From CAWGMT01 sp963823675 (GTDB lineage Bacteria > Planctomycetota > Planctomycetia > Isosphaerales > Isosphaeraceae): DNA of 64,000 nucleotides. Location: assembly GCA_963823675.1 (NCBI GenBank), contig CAWGMT010000015.1, forward strand, positions 1 through 64,000, given 5' to 3'. Below are positions 1 through 9,226 of this stretch, one piece after another; within the stretch, counting starts at the first letter, position 1, and every line of letters starts with the position of its first letter. A model generated the notes under the pieces. The model saw nothing but the letters and a program-made list of their open reading frames with translations. It was not told the origin of the DNA and did not search any database. The translations under genes were made by a program, and so were the position numbers.

Positions 1-129
1 CACCCCAAACAGGGGTGATGGCTGCGTTCCCGGCCGCGGCGCCAGGTCCATAGCGTAAACGGCAGATGCAAGCGAGCGGTGCCCGCCGACGGGGGCCGGG
101 CACGCTCTCGCGATAAGGGAGGCTTTCTC

Positions 130-960
130 ATGATCGAGGCACGCGGCCTGGTCAAGCGCTACGGCTCCACCACCGCCGTGGACAACCTCAGCTTCGACGT
201 CCGGCCAGGCACGGTAACCGGCTTCCTCGGGCCGAACGGCGCAGGCAAGTCGACCACCATGCGGATGATCCTCGGCCTGGACCGGCCGGACGCCGGCCGG
301 GTCAAGATCAACGGCCAGGGCTACCACGACCTGCGCTGGCCGCTGCGCGAGGTCGGCTCGCTGTTGGAGGCCAAGGCATTTCATCCCGGCCGGACGGCCC
401 GGGCTCACCTGACCGCGCTGGCCGCGAGCAACCAGATACCGCGGCACCGGGTCAACGACGTGCTCGAGATCACCGGCTTGGCTCCGCTAGCTACACGGGG
501 GCCAGCCGACCGGCGCGCGGGCAAGTTCTCGCTGGGCATGGCCCAGCGGCTCGGCATCGCCGCGGCGCTTCTCGGCGACCCGGCCGTGCTGCTGCTCGAT
601 GAGCCGGTCAACGGCCTGGACCCGGAGGGCATCCGGTGGATCCGCGGCCTGCTGAAGAACCTGGCGGCGCAGGACCGCACCGTGCTGATCTCCAGCCATC
701 TGATCAGCGAGGTCGCGCTGAGCGCCGACCAGCTCATCGTCAATGGCCAAGGCCGATTGTTCGCTCAGACCACGGTCGCCGAGCTTTCCGCCCGCAGCAG
801 CTCGCTGGAAGAGGCGTTCTTCCAGCTGACCGAGGGCAGCACCGAATACTCATCGGACTACCACCACCTGAGGAGCGTGTCGACCACCGCGACGCTCGAC
901 CGCGCGGCCCGGCCCGGCTCCGGCCAGGCCGAAGGACGCTACGGCTTTCGTTCCGTAGCC
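130..960 (+). CDS. ABC exporter ATP-binding protein (actinobacterial type)
   Basis: This is the nucleotide-binding subunit of a drug/antibiotic-type ABC exporter. ATP hydrolysis here would drive the membrane partner encoded immediately downstream. Walker A (GPNGAGKST), a Q-loop region, a variant signature (FSLGMAQR, usual for this subfamily in place of LSGGQ), Walker B (LLLDEPVNGLD) and the switch-loop histidine (SSHL) are all visible. I chose ATG 130 because a GGGAGG ribosome site ends about 8 bases upstream. The normal stop after the ...EEAFFQLTEG... tail is missing, so the frame reads on into the permease, probably because of an indel. Base composition is extremely GC-rich, unlike the planctomycete part of the window. 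Confidence 0.85.
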
Positions 961-963
961 CGC

Positions 964-1712
964 ATGGAATGGCTCAAGCTGCGCAGCGTCCGCTCCACCT
1001 CGGTGGACCCTGCTGGTCTTCGCCGCCGGCATGATCCGCTGGCCGTCCTGGTCATGGCGCACTATGCACTGGGCCGACGATGCCGCCCGGCGCCCGGGCC
1101 GGCTTCGACCCGACCAACGACAGCCTCGCCGGGCTGGCCATCGGCCAGCTCGCCCTCGGCGTCCTGGGCGTGCTCGCAATCAGCACCGCAGCTTCTCCTC
1201 GGCCTGATCCGGGCCACGTTCGCCGCGGCGCCCCGGCGCCCGCTGGTCCTGGCGGCCGAGACGGCCGTGCTGGCCGCTGTCACGCTGGTGGCGGGGGAGA
1301 TCATGGCCTTCGCCGCTTTCGCCCTGGGCGAGGCGGTGCTGCGCGCCCGGGCCCCGCACGCCACGCTGGCCCAGCCGGGCGTGCTGCGGGCGGTGCTGAT
1401 CGGCCGGGGCCTACCCGGCCCTGATCGCGCTCCTCGGCCTCGGCCTGGGCGCGCTGATCAGGCACACCGCGGCGCGATCAGCGCCGTGGTCGGCGTGCTG
1501 TTCGTGCTGCGCTGATCCTGGTCCCGCTGGGCACCTCGATCCAGAACTCGGTCGGGCAGTTCATGCCGATGATCATCGCGGAGAACTCGCTGACCGCGGT
1601 CAAGCCGATCGCACACAGCCTGTCGCCCTGGGCCGGCCTGGGCGCACTGTGCCTGTACACGGCGGCCGCCCTGGCCGCGGGCGCCTGGGCCCTGGCCCGC
1701 CGCGACGCGTGA
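964..1712 (+). pseudogene. ABC exporter permease, multiply frameshifted
   Basis: This is the membrane partner of the preceding ATPase. It begins MEWLKLRS, a typical start for ABC-2 type permeases, and continues with hydrophobic blocks such as TLLVFAAGMI, LAIGQLALGVLGVLAIS, LVLAAETAVLAAVTLVAGEI, and ends WALARRDA at the TGA at 1710. To follow this protein one must change frame at about 1005, 1035, 1190, 1410 and 1510. At least four indels in 750 bp, all in one gene, suggest sequence error or strong decay. The order of blocks is normal for the family, so nothing has been rearranged. Confidence 0.7.
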
Positions 1713-1743
1713 ACACAGGCCGCTAGCGGGAGACAATAGGTCC

Positions 1744-3074
1744 ATGGACGAGGACATCCGGCGGGTGGCGGGCACGGTTCTGCGTGCCCCGCTCACCCGC
1801 CGGAACGTTCACGAGCTGCTGTACTGCGGCGTCGGCGGGCTGGCCGGGGTGATCGGCTTCTGGGTCACCATCGTGATGCTCGCTGTCGGCCTGACGATTT
1901 CCGTGTCGGTCCTCGGCACCGTGATCGGGCTGCTGCTGCTGACCCTGGCCCTGCGCGTGAGTCGGCGGCTGGGCGGTCTGCACCGCCGCCTGGCCTGGTG
2001 GCTGCTGCGCTACCAGGTCGAGCCGCCGCCGAAGTTCCAGCCCGGCACCGGCATCCTCAACCGGCTAGACAAGCGGCTGCGGGACCGGGCGGCCTGGCGG
2101 GCGGTCTCCTACAGCCTGGTCAAGCTGCCCGTGGCGGCCGTGCAGCTGTACTGCATCACGACGGCCTGCATCGGGGTGGTGGACATCACCTACCCGGTCG
2201 ACTGGGTGCTGTTCCGGCACCAAGCGACTGGCCCGATGGTGGTCGTGTTCCCCTTCCCGTTCGGCGGAACCTTCAACGTTTACGGCTTTGCGGGCACCGG
2301 CCTTACCTCGCGGCCATCGCCGGCGCCGCTGCGTGCTCGCCGGGACGTGGCTGGCGCGCGGCATCAACGCCGGCGACCGCTGGCTGGTCCGCTCCTTGCT
2401 CGGGCCGAGCAGCATGGCCGAGCGGGTCAGCGAGCTGGAACGGACCCGGACGCTGGCGGTAGAGGATTCGGCCGCGGCGCTGCGCCGGGTCGAGCGGGAC
2501 CTACACGACGGCGCGCAGATGCGGCTGGCCGCGCTGGCCATGAACCTCGGCATGGCGCGGGAGAAGCTGGGCGACGACGACGATGCCGCCCGCCCCGAAC
2601 ATGCGACGGTGCGGGAGTTGCTCGACGCCGCGCACCGCAACGCGGTCGACGCGCTCGCCGACCTGCGTGACCTGGCCCGCGGCATCCACCCGCCCGCCCT
2701 GGACAACGGCCTGCCCAGCGCGCTGGCCACCCTGGCCGCCAGCAGCGCCATCCCCGCGTCGGTCACCACCGAGATCGGCGACCGGCCTGCGCCTGGCCAT
2801 CGAGACCATCGCCTATTTCTGCGCGGCTGAGCTGATTGCCAACGCGACCAAGCACAGTTACGCGAACCAGATCAAAATCCATATTTTTACCGAACGGACC
2901 GGCGTTCTCCGCCTCAAGGTCACCGACGACGGCATCGGCGGGGCGGACGCGGCCCGCGGCAGCGGCCTGGCCGGTCTGGCCCAGCGGGTGTCCACGGTGG
3001 ACGGGCGGATCGACGTGTCCAGCCCGCCTGGCGGCCCGACCACCGTTAGTGTCGAGCTGCCGCTGAAGGCCTAA
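1744..3074 (+). pseudogene. Sensor histidine kinase (NarL/LiaS-type), frameshifted
   Basis: This is a two-component sensor kinase of the actinobacterial type. The N-terminal part holds two hydrophobic pairs of a membrane sensor domain (AGVIGFWVTIVMLAVGL and LLLLTLAL). The HisKA_3 dimerisation box RVERDLHDGAQMRL carries the phospho-accepting histidine, and a HATPase domain follows with ELIANATKHS (N box) and DDGIGG (G1 box). The frame changes at about 2300 (just after the sensor domain) and about 2785 (between the HisKA_3 and HATPase parts). It ends 29 bp before the response regulator, so the two form the usual kinase/regulator operon. Confidence 0.78.
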
Positions 3075-3103
3075 GGGTGGGCGGGTTCGGGAGAAGAACA
3101 GTG

Positions 3104-3749
3104 ATGCGGGTAGTGATCGCGGAGGACGCCGCGCTGCTGCGGGAGGGGCTGACCCGGCTGCTGCAGGACCGGGGGCATTCGGTGTGCGCGGCGGTGGACG
3201 ACGGCGATGGGCTGCTGGCCGCGGTGGCCGAGCACCAGCCGGACGTCGCCGTGGTGGACATCCGCATGCCGCCACCCACACCGACGAGGGGCTGCGGGCC
3301 GCACTGGAGCTGCGGCGGAGGTTCCCCGGGACCGGCGTGCTCATGTTCTCCCAGTACATCGAGACGTCCTACACCGCCCAGCTGCTCGAAAGCGGCGCGG
3401 CGGGCGTCGGCTACCTGCTCAAGGACCGGGTAGCCAACGTGGCCGAGTTCACCGCCGCGCTGGAGCGGGTGGCCGACGGCGGGACCGCCCTGGATCCCGA
3501 GGTGGTCAGCCAGCTGTTCCGGGCCAGCGGCGGCGCGGCGGGCTGTCCACCCTGACCCCGCGGGAGCGCCAGGTACTGGCCCTGATGGCCGAGGGCCGGT
3601 CCAACGCCGGTATCGCCACCGAGCTGGTGGTCTCGGGCGGGGCGGTCGAGAAGCACGTGGCGGGCGCTTCTTCCACCAAGCTCGGCCTGCCGCCCGGTGA
3701 GAGCGACAACCGCCGGGTGCTGGCCGTGCTGCGGTACCTGGGGGCATAA
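3104..3749 (+). pseudogene. LuxR/NarL-family response regulator, frameshifted
   Basis: This is the cognate regulator of the kinase just upstream. The receiver domain starts MRVVIAEDAALLREGL, with the acidic pocket ED, phospho-acceptor aspartate in VVDIRMP, and the LLKDRV lysine. The C-terminal LuxR helix-turn-helix starts LTPRERQVLALMAEGRSN. The protein can be read only by changing frame at about 3280 (after the phosphorylation site) and about 3540 (in the linker). It would bind DNA once phosphorylated and probably controls the neighbouring exporter, as is common for such operons; that target is inference. Confidence 0.78.
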
Positions 3750-3813
3750 CCGCCTGACATTCGTGGCTAATTAGATTAGCCTTTCAGCTATCTTACTTAG
3801 CTACGGGGCTGAC

Positions 3814-4650
3814 ATGACCGAGTTCCTGGATGTAGACGGCGGCCGGATCGCGTACGAGGTGACCGGGCAGGGCCCGCTGGTCGTGCTGGCGCACGGCATG
3901 GGGGACAACCGGACCACTTTCCGGTTCCTGGTCCCGGTGCTGGCCGAGGCCGGCGGTACCCGGGTGGCCAGCACGGATCTGCGCGGGCACGGCGAGTCCA
4001 GCACCGGCTGGCCGTCCTACACCCGCACCCGGGCACGGCCGGCGACTGCTCGCGCTGATCAGGCACCTGGGCGGCCCCGCGGTCATCGTCGGACACTCCT
4101 TCGCCGGCGGCGCGGCCACCATCGCCGCCGCGCAGGCCCCCGAACTGGTCCGCGCCATCGCGGAGATCAGCCCGTTCACCCGGTGGCCGAGATCAGCTTC
4201 GGCGCGTTCCTGACCAACCGGCGGTACCGCCGGGGCGGCCTGCGGCTGGTCGGCGTCGCCCTCACCGGCAGCGTGGGCATGTGGAAGAGCTACCTCAACA
4301 TCGCCTTCCCCGGCCGCAAGCCGGCCGATTACGACACCGCGATCGCGGCGCTGCTGGCCAACATGCGCGAGCCCGGCCGGATGGCGGCAGCGCGGGCCAT
4401 GGGCCGGTCCCAGCCGGTCCGACGCCGGCGCCGCGCTCGGCGGCGTCCGGGCAAGTGCCCGGCCCTGGTGTTCGAGGGCACCCTTCATTCGGACTGGCCC
4501 GACACCAAGGCCGAGGGCGACACCATCGTCGCCGCCATGCCCGCCGGGCTGGGCCAGCTGGTCATGGTCAGCGGCGCTGGACACTACGCCCACGCCCAGT
4601 TCCCCGATCAGGTAGCGTCAGCCCTGCTGCCGTTCCTGAAGGAGCACGCG
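3814..4650 (+). pseudogene. Alpha/beta hydrolase, frameshifted
   Basis: The alpha/beta hydrolase fold is shown by VVLAHGMGDNR (oxyanion loop), DLRGHGES, the nucleophile elbow GHSFAGG (Ser) and a C-terminal SGAGHYAH (catalytic His). The frame changes near 4040, 4170 and 4430. An AT-rich spacer at 3768-3785 (CTAATTAGATTAGC) lies just upstream and is likely the promoter region of this gene and the TetR regulator that follows. The substrate cannot be told from sequence. The reading frame runs into the TetR start without a clear stop, again consistent with an indel. Confidence 0.7.
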
Positions 4651-5229
4651 GTGCCTAGAGCGGGCCTGACCACCGGCGAGGTGGTCGCCGCGGCCGCCGG
4701 GCTGGCCGACGAGATCGGGTCCTGCGGGGGTGCGGATGGGCCTGCTCGCCGACCGGCTCGGCGTCCGCTCCCCATCGCTGTACAAGCACGTCGACGGCCT
4801 GGCTGACCTGCGGCACCGGCTGGCGACCCTGGCCATGACGAGCTCGGCGAGCTGATCCGCGACGCCGTCCAGGGCAAGGCCGGGCGCGACGCGCTGGCCG
4901 CGATGATGACCGCGGTGCGCGCCTACGTCACCGCCCACCCGGGCCGGTACGCCGCCACCGTCGGCGCCGGGTCCGGCGGCCCGGACGACCCGCTGCTGCG
5001 GGCCAGCACCCGGGTCATCAGCTCGATCGCCGCCGTGCTGGCCGGGTACGGCGTCGGCGAGATGGACCACGCCATCCGCACCATCCGCTGCATCATTCAC
5101 GGGTTCGCGACACTGGAGGCCTCGAGCGGGTTCCAGTGGGACGCGGACCCGGACGAGAGCTTCAGCTGGATGATCGGCTTCATCGACCGCGGGCTGCGGT
5201 CCCGGGCGCCGGGGGAGATGGCCGGGTGA
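4651..5229 (+). pseudogene. TetR-family transcriptional regulator, frameshifted
   Basis: The GTG start at 4651 is chosen because AAGGAG sits six bases upstream. The helix-turn-helix reads across an indel (LTTGEVVAAAAGLADEIG, then MGLLADRLGVRSPSLYKHVD), and the ligand-binding half resembles the WHG-type TetR C-terminal domain (IRCIIHGFATLEASSGF, then ESFSWMIGFIDRGL). Frame changes are needed near 4727 and 4840. It is likely a repressor of the upstream hydrolase, judging only from their tight spacing. Confidence 0.7.
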
Positions 5230-5230
5230 G

Positions 5231-5398
5231 CTATCCGGGCAGCCGCGTGCTGCGCACGCAGCGGGAGATCAGCGGCAGGTCGATCCGGTCCCAGGACTGG
5301 CGGTCGAGGAACGCGCCGACCCGGCGGGCGAATCCGTCCCGCTGCTCGGGGCCCGGGTTCCTTTCCCCGGCCCGGTCCGGGCCACCTGACGCGGCCAT
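5231..5398 (-). CDS. Short hypothetical ORF / gene tail, actinobacterial segment
   Basis: A leftward frame of about 55 codons ends right after the TetR stop and reads FARRVGAFLDRQSWDRIDLPLISR near its end, which looks coding in composition. I do not recognise the family. It could be the 3' end of a frameshifted gene that begins further right. The stretch from here to 5630 shows nothing else supportable. Confidence 0.25.
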   Translation of the reverse strand: MAASGGPDRAGERNPGPEQRDGFARRVGAFLDRQSWDRIDLPLISRCVRSTRLPG

Positions 5399-5629
5399 TG
5401 ACTCTCCCGCTACGGGAGGGTGCAGGATCGCGCTCTTGCGCATCGGCCGGCGTGGTGTATGGGGGCCGCCACGCCGGCCATCGCATGCGGGTGAACCGGC
5501 TCCCGGGCTGGCCCGTTCATTAGATCGGGACCACGGGCAGGCAACCGCCTGCCCGGAACGGATACGCGGCTGCTCCGGATTGTTTTCAGCTGACTTGGAC
5601 GGCACTCGCCTGTCCAGGAGGGGAGCACG

Positions 5630-5790
5630 GTGAAGTCCTGGCGTATTGCCAAAATCATATCCATCATGATCGGCCTGGGCCTGGCGGCCACGGCCTGTTC
5701 ATCAACCTCTACCCCAGCTAACCCAGGGGCCTCGGGAACATCAAGCGCCGCGGCGTCTACGTCGTTTCTCGGGCAGCTTCAGCAGACTAG
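5630..5790 (+). pseudogene. Lipoprotein N-terminus, cut off at the composition junction
   Basis: A clear bacterial lipoprotein signal peptide is present: positive start MKSWRIAK, hydrophobic core, lipobox LAATAC, and then a Ser/Thr/Ala/Pro-rich linker typical of actinobacterial substrate-binding lipoproteins. An AGGAGGGGAG ribosome site lies just upstream. After ...FLGQLQQT the frame enters sequence that reads as a planctomycete gene on the opposite strand, so the protein is truncated at the junction near 5790 and its mature function is unknown. Confidence 0.6.
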
Positions 5791-5796
5791 ATGCCG
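5785..5796. other. Composition and gene-content junction (actinobacterial to planctomycete)
   Basis: Two unrelated genes, one on each strand, both lose their reading frames within about ten bases of here: the rightward lipoprotein and the leftward phosphotransferase-like N-terminus. To the left everything is very GC-rich and frameshifted; to the right the sequence is more moderate and planctomycete-like. I see no insertion sequence, tRNA or inverted repeat at the join, which favours an assembly artefact over a mobile-element boundary. Confidence 0.6.
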
Positions 5797-6000
5797 GACT
5801 TCCTCGTCGCACCAGTGCCGCCGCTTCGCCAGCGTGCTGTAATCGACGAAACCAAAATCCACCGGTTTCTTGATCTTGTAGGCAAACGTCCCGGCCAGGA
5901 ATACGACCGAGATGTGAGTTTGATGGACTTCCACGTCGCCATCAGGCGCGGGATACGCTCGTGGTTCTGACAGCTCTTGGATCAGGGTTGCCAGGTTCAT
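5791..6000 (-). pseudogene. N-terminal fragment of aminoglycoside phosphotransferase/AAA-like kinase protein
   Basis: The leftward frame starts MNLATLIQELSEPRAYP and continues VFLAGTFAYKIKKPVDFG and FVDYSTLAKRRHWCDEEVR. These are the opening motifs of the two-domain proteins annotated as aminoglycoside phosphotransferase / ATP-binding (gluconokinase-like) proteins. Only about 67 residues of an expected ~500 are present; the remainder is lost at the junction near 5790. The family assignment comes from memory of these motifs. Confidence 0.55.
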
Positions 6001-6241
6001 GCGAGACTTTGTCCCTTTTCCATTGTCCGTTGTTCATCTGGCTCTGCGGGAACCCCACATCGTTCGCCTCCTGATGGCGGCGTGACTCGATTTGCCTGAA
6101 CCATTTTCGCCCTCTTCCGGGGTAGGCGTAAAGCAGTAAAGCAGTCAAGGTCCTCAGACACCCACTTTCTGGAAAAGCGGTACGCGCTCTGCGCCGGCAT
6201 CGAGTCAACCAACATTCTGTCGGAAGCGTCACAAAAGCCTG

Positions 6242-6493
6242 GTGGAACACAAACCTACCAGCCAGGTCGCCCAGGAGACCTATCACAGTCCAGAGGCAGT
6301 TGAACACTATGTTCACTGCGTCCGGCGAATCCAACTGTGTCGCGATCGTGGAATGACCAAGGAGGACATCGCTCAGGCCACAGGCCATTCGTTGGCCTTG
6401 GTCCAAGAGCACCTGGACCTCATGACGGAATTCGGTCTGCAATCGCCCCCTAACCCTCCAAAGAAGGGTGGTGAACACACAAGATGCACCTAA
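6242..6493 (+). pseudogene. DUF1670-like fragment
   Basis: The translated segment VAQETYHSPEAVEHYVHCVRRI, then LCRDRGMTKEDIAQATGHS and ALVQEHLDL, resembles the C-terminal region of DUF1670 proteins, which are abundant in planctomycetes and carry a helix-turn-helix-like segment. Only about 80 residues are open and no N-terminal part can be read upstream in any frame, so this is a remnant. Function of the family is unknown; a link to mobile DNA is possible but not shown here. Confidence 0.45.
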
Positions 6494-6551
6494 AGGCGAA
6501 ATGAACGTATACTCCGTGCCAGGTGGCACTATCTCCGATTGACGGATTGTT

Positions 6552-6573
6552 GGCGGGGTCTCCTGACCCCGCC
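6552..6573. repeat. REP-like perfect hairpin
   Basis: A perfect nine-base stem GGCGGGGTC / GACCCCGCC closes a four-base loop (TCCT). GGGGTC-type palindromes recur in this window (38988, and loosely 15400), and RAYT transposase debris lies at 52.8-53.5 kb, so this may be a REP-type element. There is no T-run, so it is not an obvious terminator. Confidence 0.5.
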
Positions 6574-6723
6574 CTCCGCCAGACCGAAGGTCGCCACATG
6601 TCCTGCCCGTCAATCGAACATTGACACGCGACTACTACCTCCGACGCAAGGCGGAGGTCGAGGACTCACGTGGTCAATGGTGGTGTCTCCTGGTGGAATG
6701 GCACAAACATCGCCGTTTTCGGC

Positions 6724-6740
6724 GGGGGTTCCCAACCCCC
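6724..6740. repeat. REP-like perfect hairpin
   Basis: A perfect seven-base stem GGGGGTT / AACCCCC closes a CCC loop. It is preceded by GGC and followed by TCGCC, which almost extends the stem. It lies 150 bp from the similar hairpin at 6552 and may belong to the same dispersed family. Confidence 0.45.
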
Positions 6741-7570
6741 TCGCCGCCCGCGACGCGATCGATAAGCGATTCTCGATGAGAAAAAATGAGACAATCTGAG
6801 ACGTTTTGGAAGGGTCCCCGTTCCATCTCGCAAGGTTCGCCAACGAAATCCCTCGGAGATCGGCGGCGGCGTGGGTGCTCGTCATAAGTTGCTTGTCCAT
6901 TGGTTCTTGTGTCGTCAAATTCGGCCGATTCCAGCACCCTTCGAGCCCCGCGAATCGGGCTGATGAATCACCTCGGCGCGACTCATCATCGATCGGGATG
7001 TCTCACGTTCCCGCGCCGCAGACATGTGTTCCAGCGGAGGCGGTCAGGAGGACGAGATTGCACAGACCACGAAACAAATGGCCGGACCGCCTATCATGCT
7101 GCAAAGACGTCACTTACCGCCGCGAACAGCTCACGAAGCGCAACAAAGCTGGAGGGAACTCGTTTGCTCCAGTTCAGATGATTCTCGACATGCCTGGCTG
7201 CGCCACCCCGCTTGTCAAGTCGCGAACGAGCGCGGGAATCTGCCATAACTTGAATCGGATCTTGTGCTTACACGATGCTCATGGATTCAACGAAATTGGC
7301 TTCGTTCGGTGCATATTGACAACGGAGAACCGGCAACTGCGAACCGGCGGGATCGCGCCTGCGCTCCCACAAGCAAACCGGGCGCACACCCTATCTATGC
7401 TTCTTATTCTCCCTATATCTATAATGCGCTGATTTTGGAATTTCATGAAAGTGCGTGCGCCGTTTTGAGGGTGAAACCCGATCGGATCATCTTGTCCGGA
7501 TTCGACTTAACTTTTTCTTAGATTTTTTTTGGGGCGTTCACTGTGCGCACTGTAATAACGGACCGAAGGA

Positions 7571-7948
7571 GTGGAGTCGCAGCAATATGTACCGGCGATA
7601 TCGCATCTGTGGTTCATGCCGGATCAAATGAGTGGGCGGTGTGCAGCGGTTGCAATGGTGGGCCGGCCCACGTCGCAATCCGGGCTGATCGACGGCCGGA
7701 CGACAAGGTTCTGGCGCGAGCTGGAGGTCGATCCACGGACGGTTCGGCGCGACCTTGAATTCATGCGCGACCAGCTTCGCGCCCCGATCACGTTTGACCC
7801 CGTTCGACGGGCTGACCGGGATTATCTCGCCGGGGATGTCATCCTCGACCTGGGCCCCGCGGTGGGCGACGCCCTGAAGGAGCAGCTCGGCATAGAGGAC
7901 GACGACTCTCCGCAGCTCCCGTCGAACCCACCCACGCCGGACTTTTAG
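7571..7948 (+). pseudogene. Remnant of a YafY/WYL-type DeoR-like regulator
   Basis: The segment FWRELEVDPRTVRRDLEFM and RDQLRAPITFDPVRR matches the N-terminal winged-helix of YafY-like regulators, which is normally followed by a GYYYTEP strand and a WYL ligand-sensing domain. Here the sequence after VRR drifts into unrelated codons and stops at 7948, so the WYL domain is lost. It lies just left of att-like copy A and may be debris from an earlier insertion. Confidence 0.45.
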
Positions 7949-8114
7949 GAGATCGTCGCCGGCCTGCGCCCGATCTGTGGCCGCCCTATGGCCTGGGGCG
8001 GCGATGCCGTGGTGGCCGGACACGACCAATGCCGGGGCCTGACCAACCCTCGTGTCCCTCAGGAATGCCCGGTGACTCGACTCGCGGCGCGCCCGGGTAG
8101 GCGATCAGCTTGGT

Positions 8115-8289
8115 GGCAGACGAACCGGATTTTGAGTCCGGTACGTCTGCCGTCTACGTGGTATTGGAAACAGGTTGCGGTGGTGCTTAAAGTCTGCGAA
8201 TCCAAGGCTAGCACGTCGCCACCTTGGTGTTTTCGCATTGTGGCCGCATGGGGCTGACGTTGCCAATACTGTTCCCAATTTGTTCCCAA
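8115..8289 (-). repeat. att-like repeat, copy A (symmetric core)
   Basis: The core TTTTGAG (8130-8136) is flanked by two 15-base arms, GGCAGACGAACCGGA (8115-8129) and TCCGGTACGTCTGCC (8137-8151), that are inverted copies with one mismatch. The right arm is the D-loop/anticodon-stem part of tRNA-Leu(CAA) read on the minus strand; the left arm is not tRNA. From the first T of the core to the last base of the distal hexamer TCCCAA (8284-8289) is 160 bp. Its partner hexamer is at 8273-8278, 11 bp earlier. The arm is nearly identical to copies D and E. The symmetric form resembles an element-type (attP-like) crossover site; that reading is inference. Confidence 0.75.
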
Positions 8290-8566
8290 CTCGCGCCCGA
8301 ATTCCCGTCCCTAAAGGCACAGGCACAACCCCCGGATCGGGTGCCGCCGCGCGGATTCTCCAAATCCTCGACGGGCTCGGGCCGGCTTGGCAACCGGCCA
8401 CAGGAGTGACCACCGCGGCTGGGCATGTGGCCCGCGGGTTCGGCGTGCCCGGATGATCCAGTCGAGCCACCGGCTGGTGGGGTTCAGTTGCCCGGCCGGC
8501 GAGGCCGTGCCGATCCAGACACGATGCGGTAGAATATACTCGGGAGGCCCATCCGGAGGACGGCAC

Positions 8567-9226
8567 ATGCCAACGACTGACCCATTCCTTCCGCTCCGCA
8601 ACTGGCGGTCCACGTTGTTTCGGGGCGACAAACCCGTCATCGACCAGTTCATCCAGCAGCTCGACGCCGGACTGCCGGCCGGCTGGAGCCGAGATTCGGA
8701 CTATGAGAGTGAGCGTCAGCGCTCAGACCGCATCAGGTGCTACTTGTTCGACCAGCCCCGCGATGCATCGGTCCGATTGTGGCTCCAGTTGGTAACCCCG
8801 ACTCGAGTGCGTGCCGGCGCGGTACAGCTTCTTCGCCATCCGCCTCACGGACAGTCGGCTCGAATCGGCGAACTGGTCGCCGATTTCGCGAACGGCCACG
8901 TCCTGCGCGCCGCTGCCGTAACCGGCGTGCGCTACACGAACCCGTCGTTCGGCCCCCGGAGCGCCGTCACCCCGGCGGCCGATACGCTGTTCACCCAACT
9001 CGCCGATACGGCCGATGGCGAATGGCCGTTAAGGGACCGTGCACAAGGGATCTGGGACGAACTTGTCCCTTGCTGCTTATCCGAGCAGGTGGCTATCGAC
9101 CGGACCGAACTGACGAAGTGGTTGGCAGACAGCGGATGGGAGCCGGGCACCGCGGAAGCGATCGCCGAACAATTCTTCGCGGACTCCGAATGGCTGGCAA
9201 AGCGACTGGCGGTTGCAGCCTCATGA
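8567..9226 (+). CDS. Hypothetical protein, first gene of a two-gene module with a PIN-like nuclease
   Basis: A 219-residue protein beginning MPTTDPFLPLRNWRST. The start is fixed by GGAGG eight bases upstream. TAGAAT at 8530 could serve as a -10 box. I do not recognise a domain; the sequence is soluble, with no signal peptide or membrane segment, and ends in helical acidic stretches (SGWEPGTAEAIAEQFFADSE). Its stop overlaps the start of the PIN-like gene (ATGATGA), which implies translational coupling and a shared function. Lying between att-like copies A and B with nothing else, the pair looks like a self-contained toxin-antitoxin or defence module. Which member is the toxin is inferred from the partner's nuclease fold. 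Confidence 0.7.
   Translation: MPTTDPFLPLRNWRSTLFRGDKPVIDQFIQQLDAGLPAGWSRDSDYESERQRSDRIRCYLFDQPRDASVRLWLQLVTPTRVRAGAVQLLRHPPHGQSARIGELVADFANGHVLRAAAVTGVRYTNPSFGPRSAVTPAADTLFTQLADTADGEWPLRDRAQGIWDELVPCCLSEQVAIDRTELTKWLADSGWEPGTAEAIAEQFFADSEWLAKRLAVAAS

Larger units (their letters stand above)
6494..7570. other. Gene-poor stretch with two GC-rich palindromes
   Basis: About 1.1 kb with no convincing coding region. Open frames here lack recognisable motifs and ribosome sites. It contains two palindromes listed separately (6552 and 6724) and an AT-rich patch at about 7385-7450. I see no transposase, tRNA or inverted terminal repeats. Confidence 0.5.

Noticed and set aside
130..5229. Treating the actinobacterial operon as adaptive lateral transfer
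   Set aside because: Nearly all genes are broken and the junction has no mobile element, so chimeric assembly is the more economical reading.
6806..7432. 208-codon plus-strand ORF in the 6.5-7.5 kb gap
   Set aside because: Composition is random-like with many Ser/Arg/His, no motif and no ribosome site.
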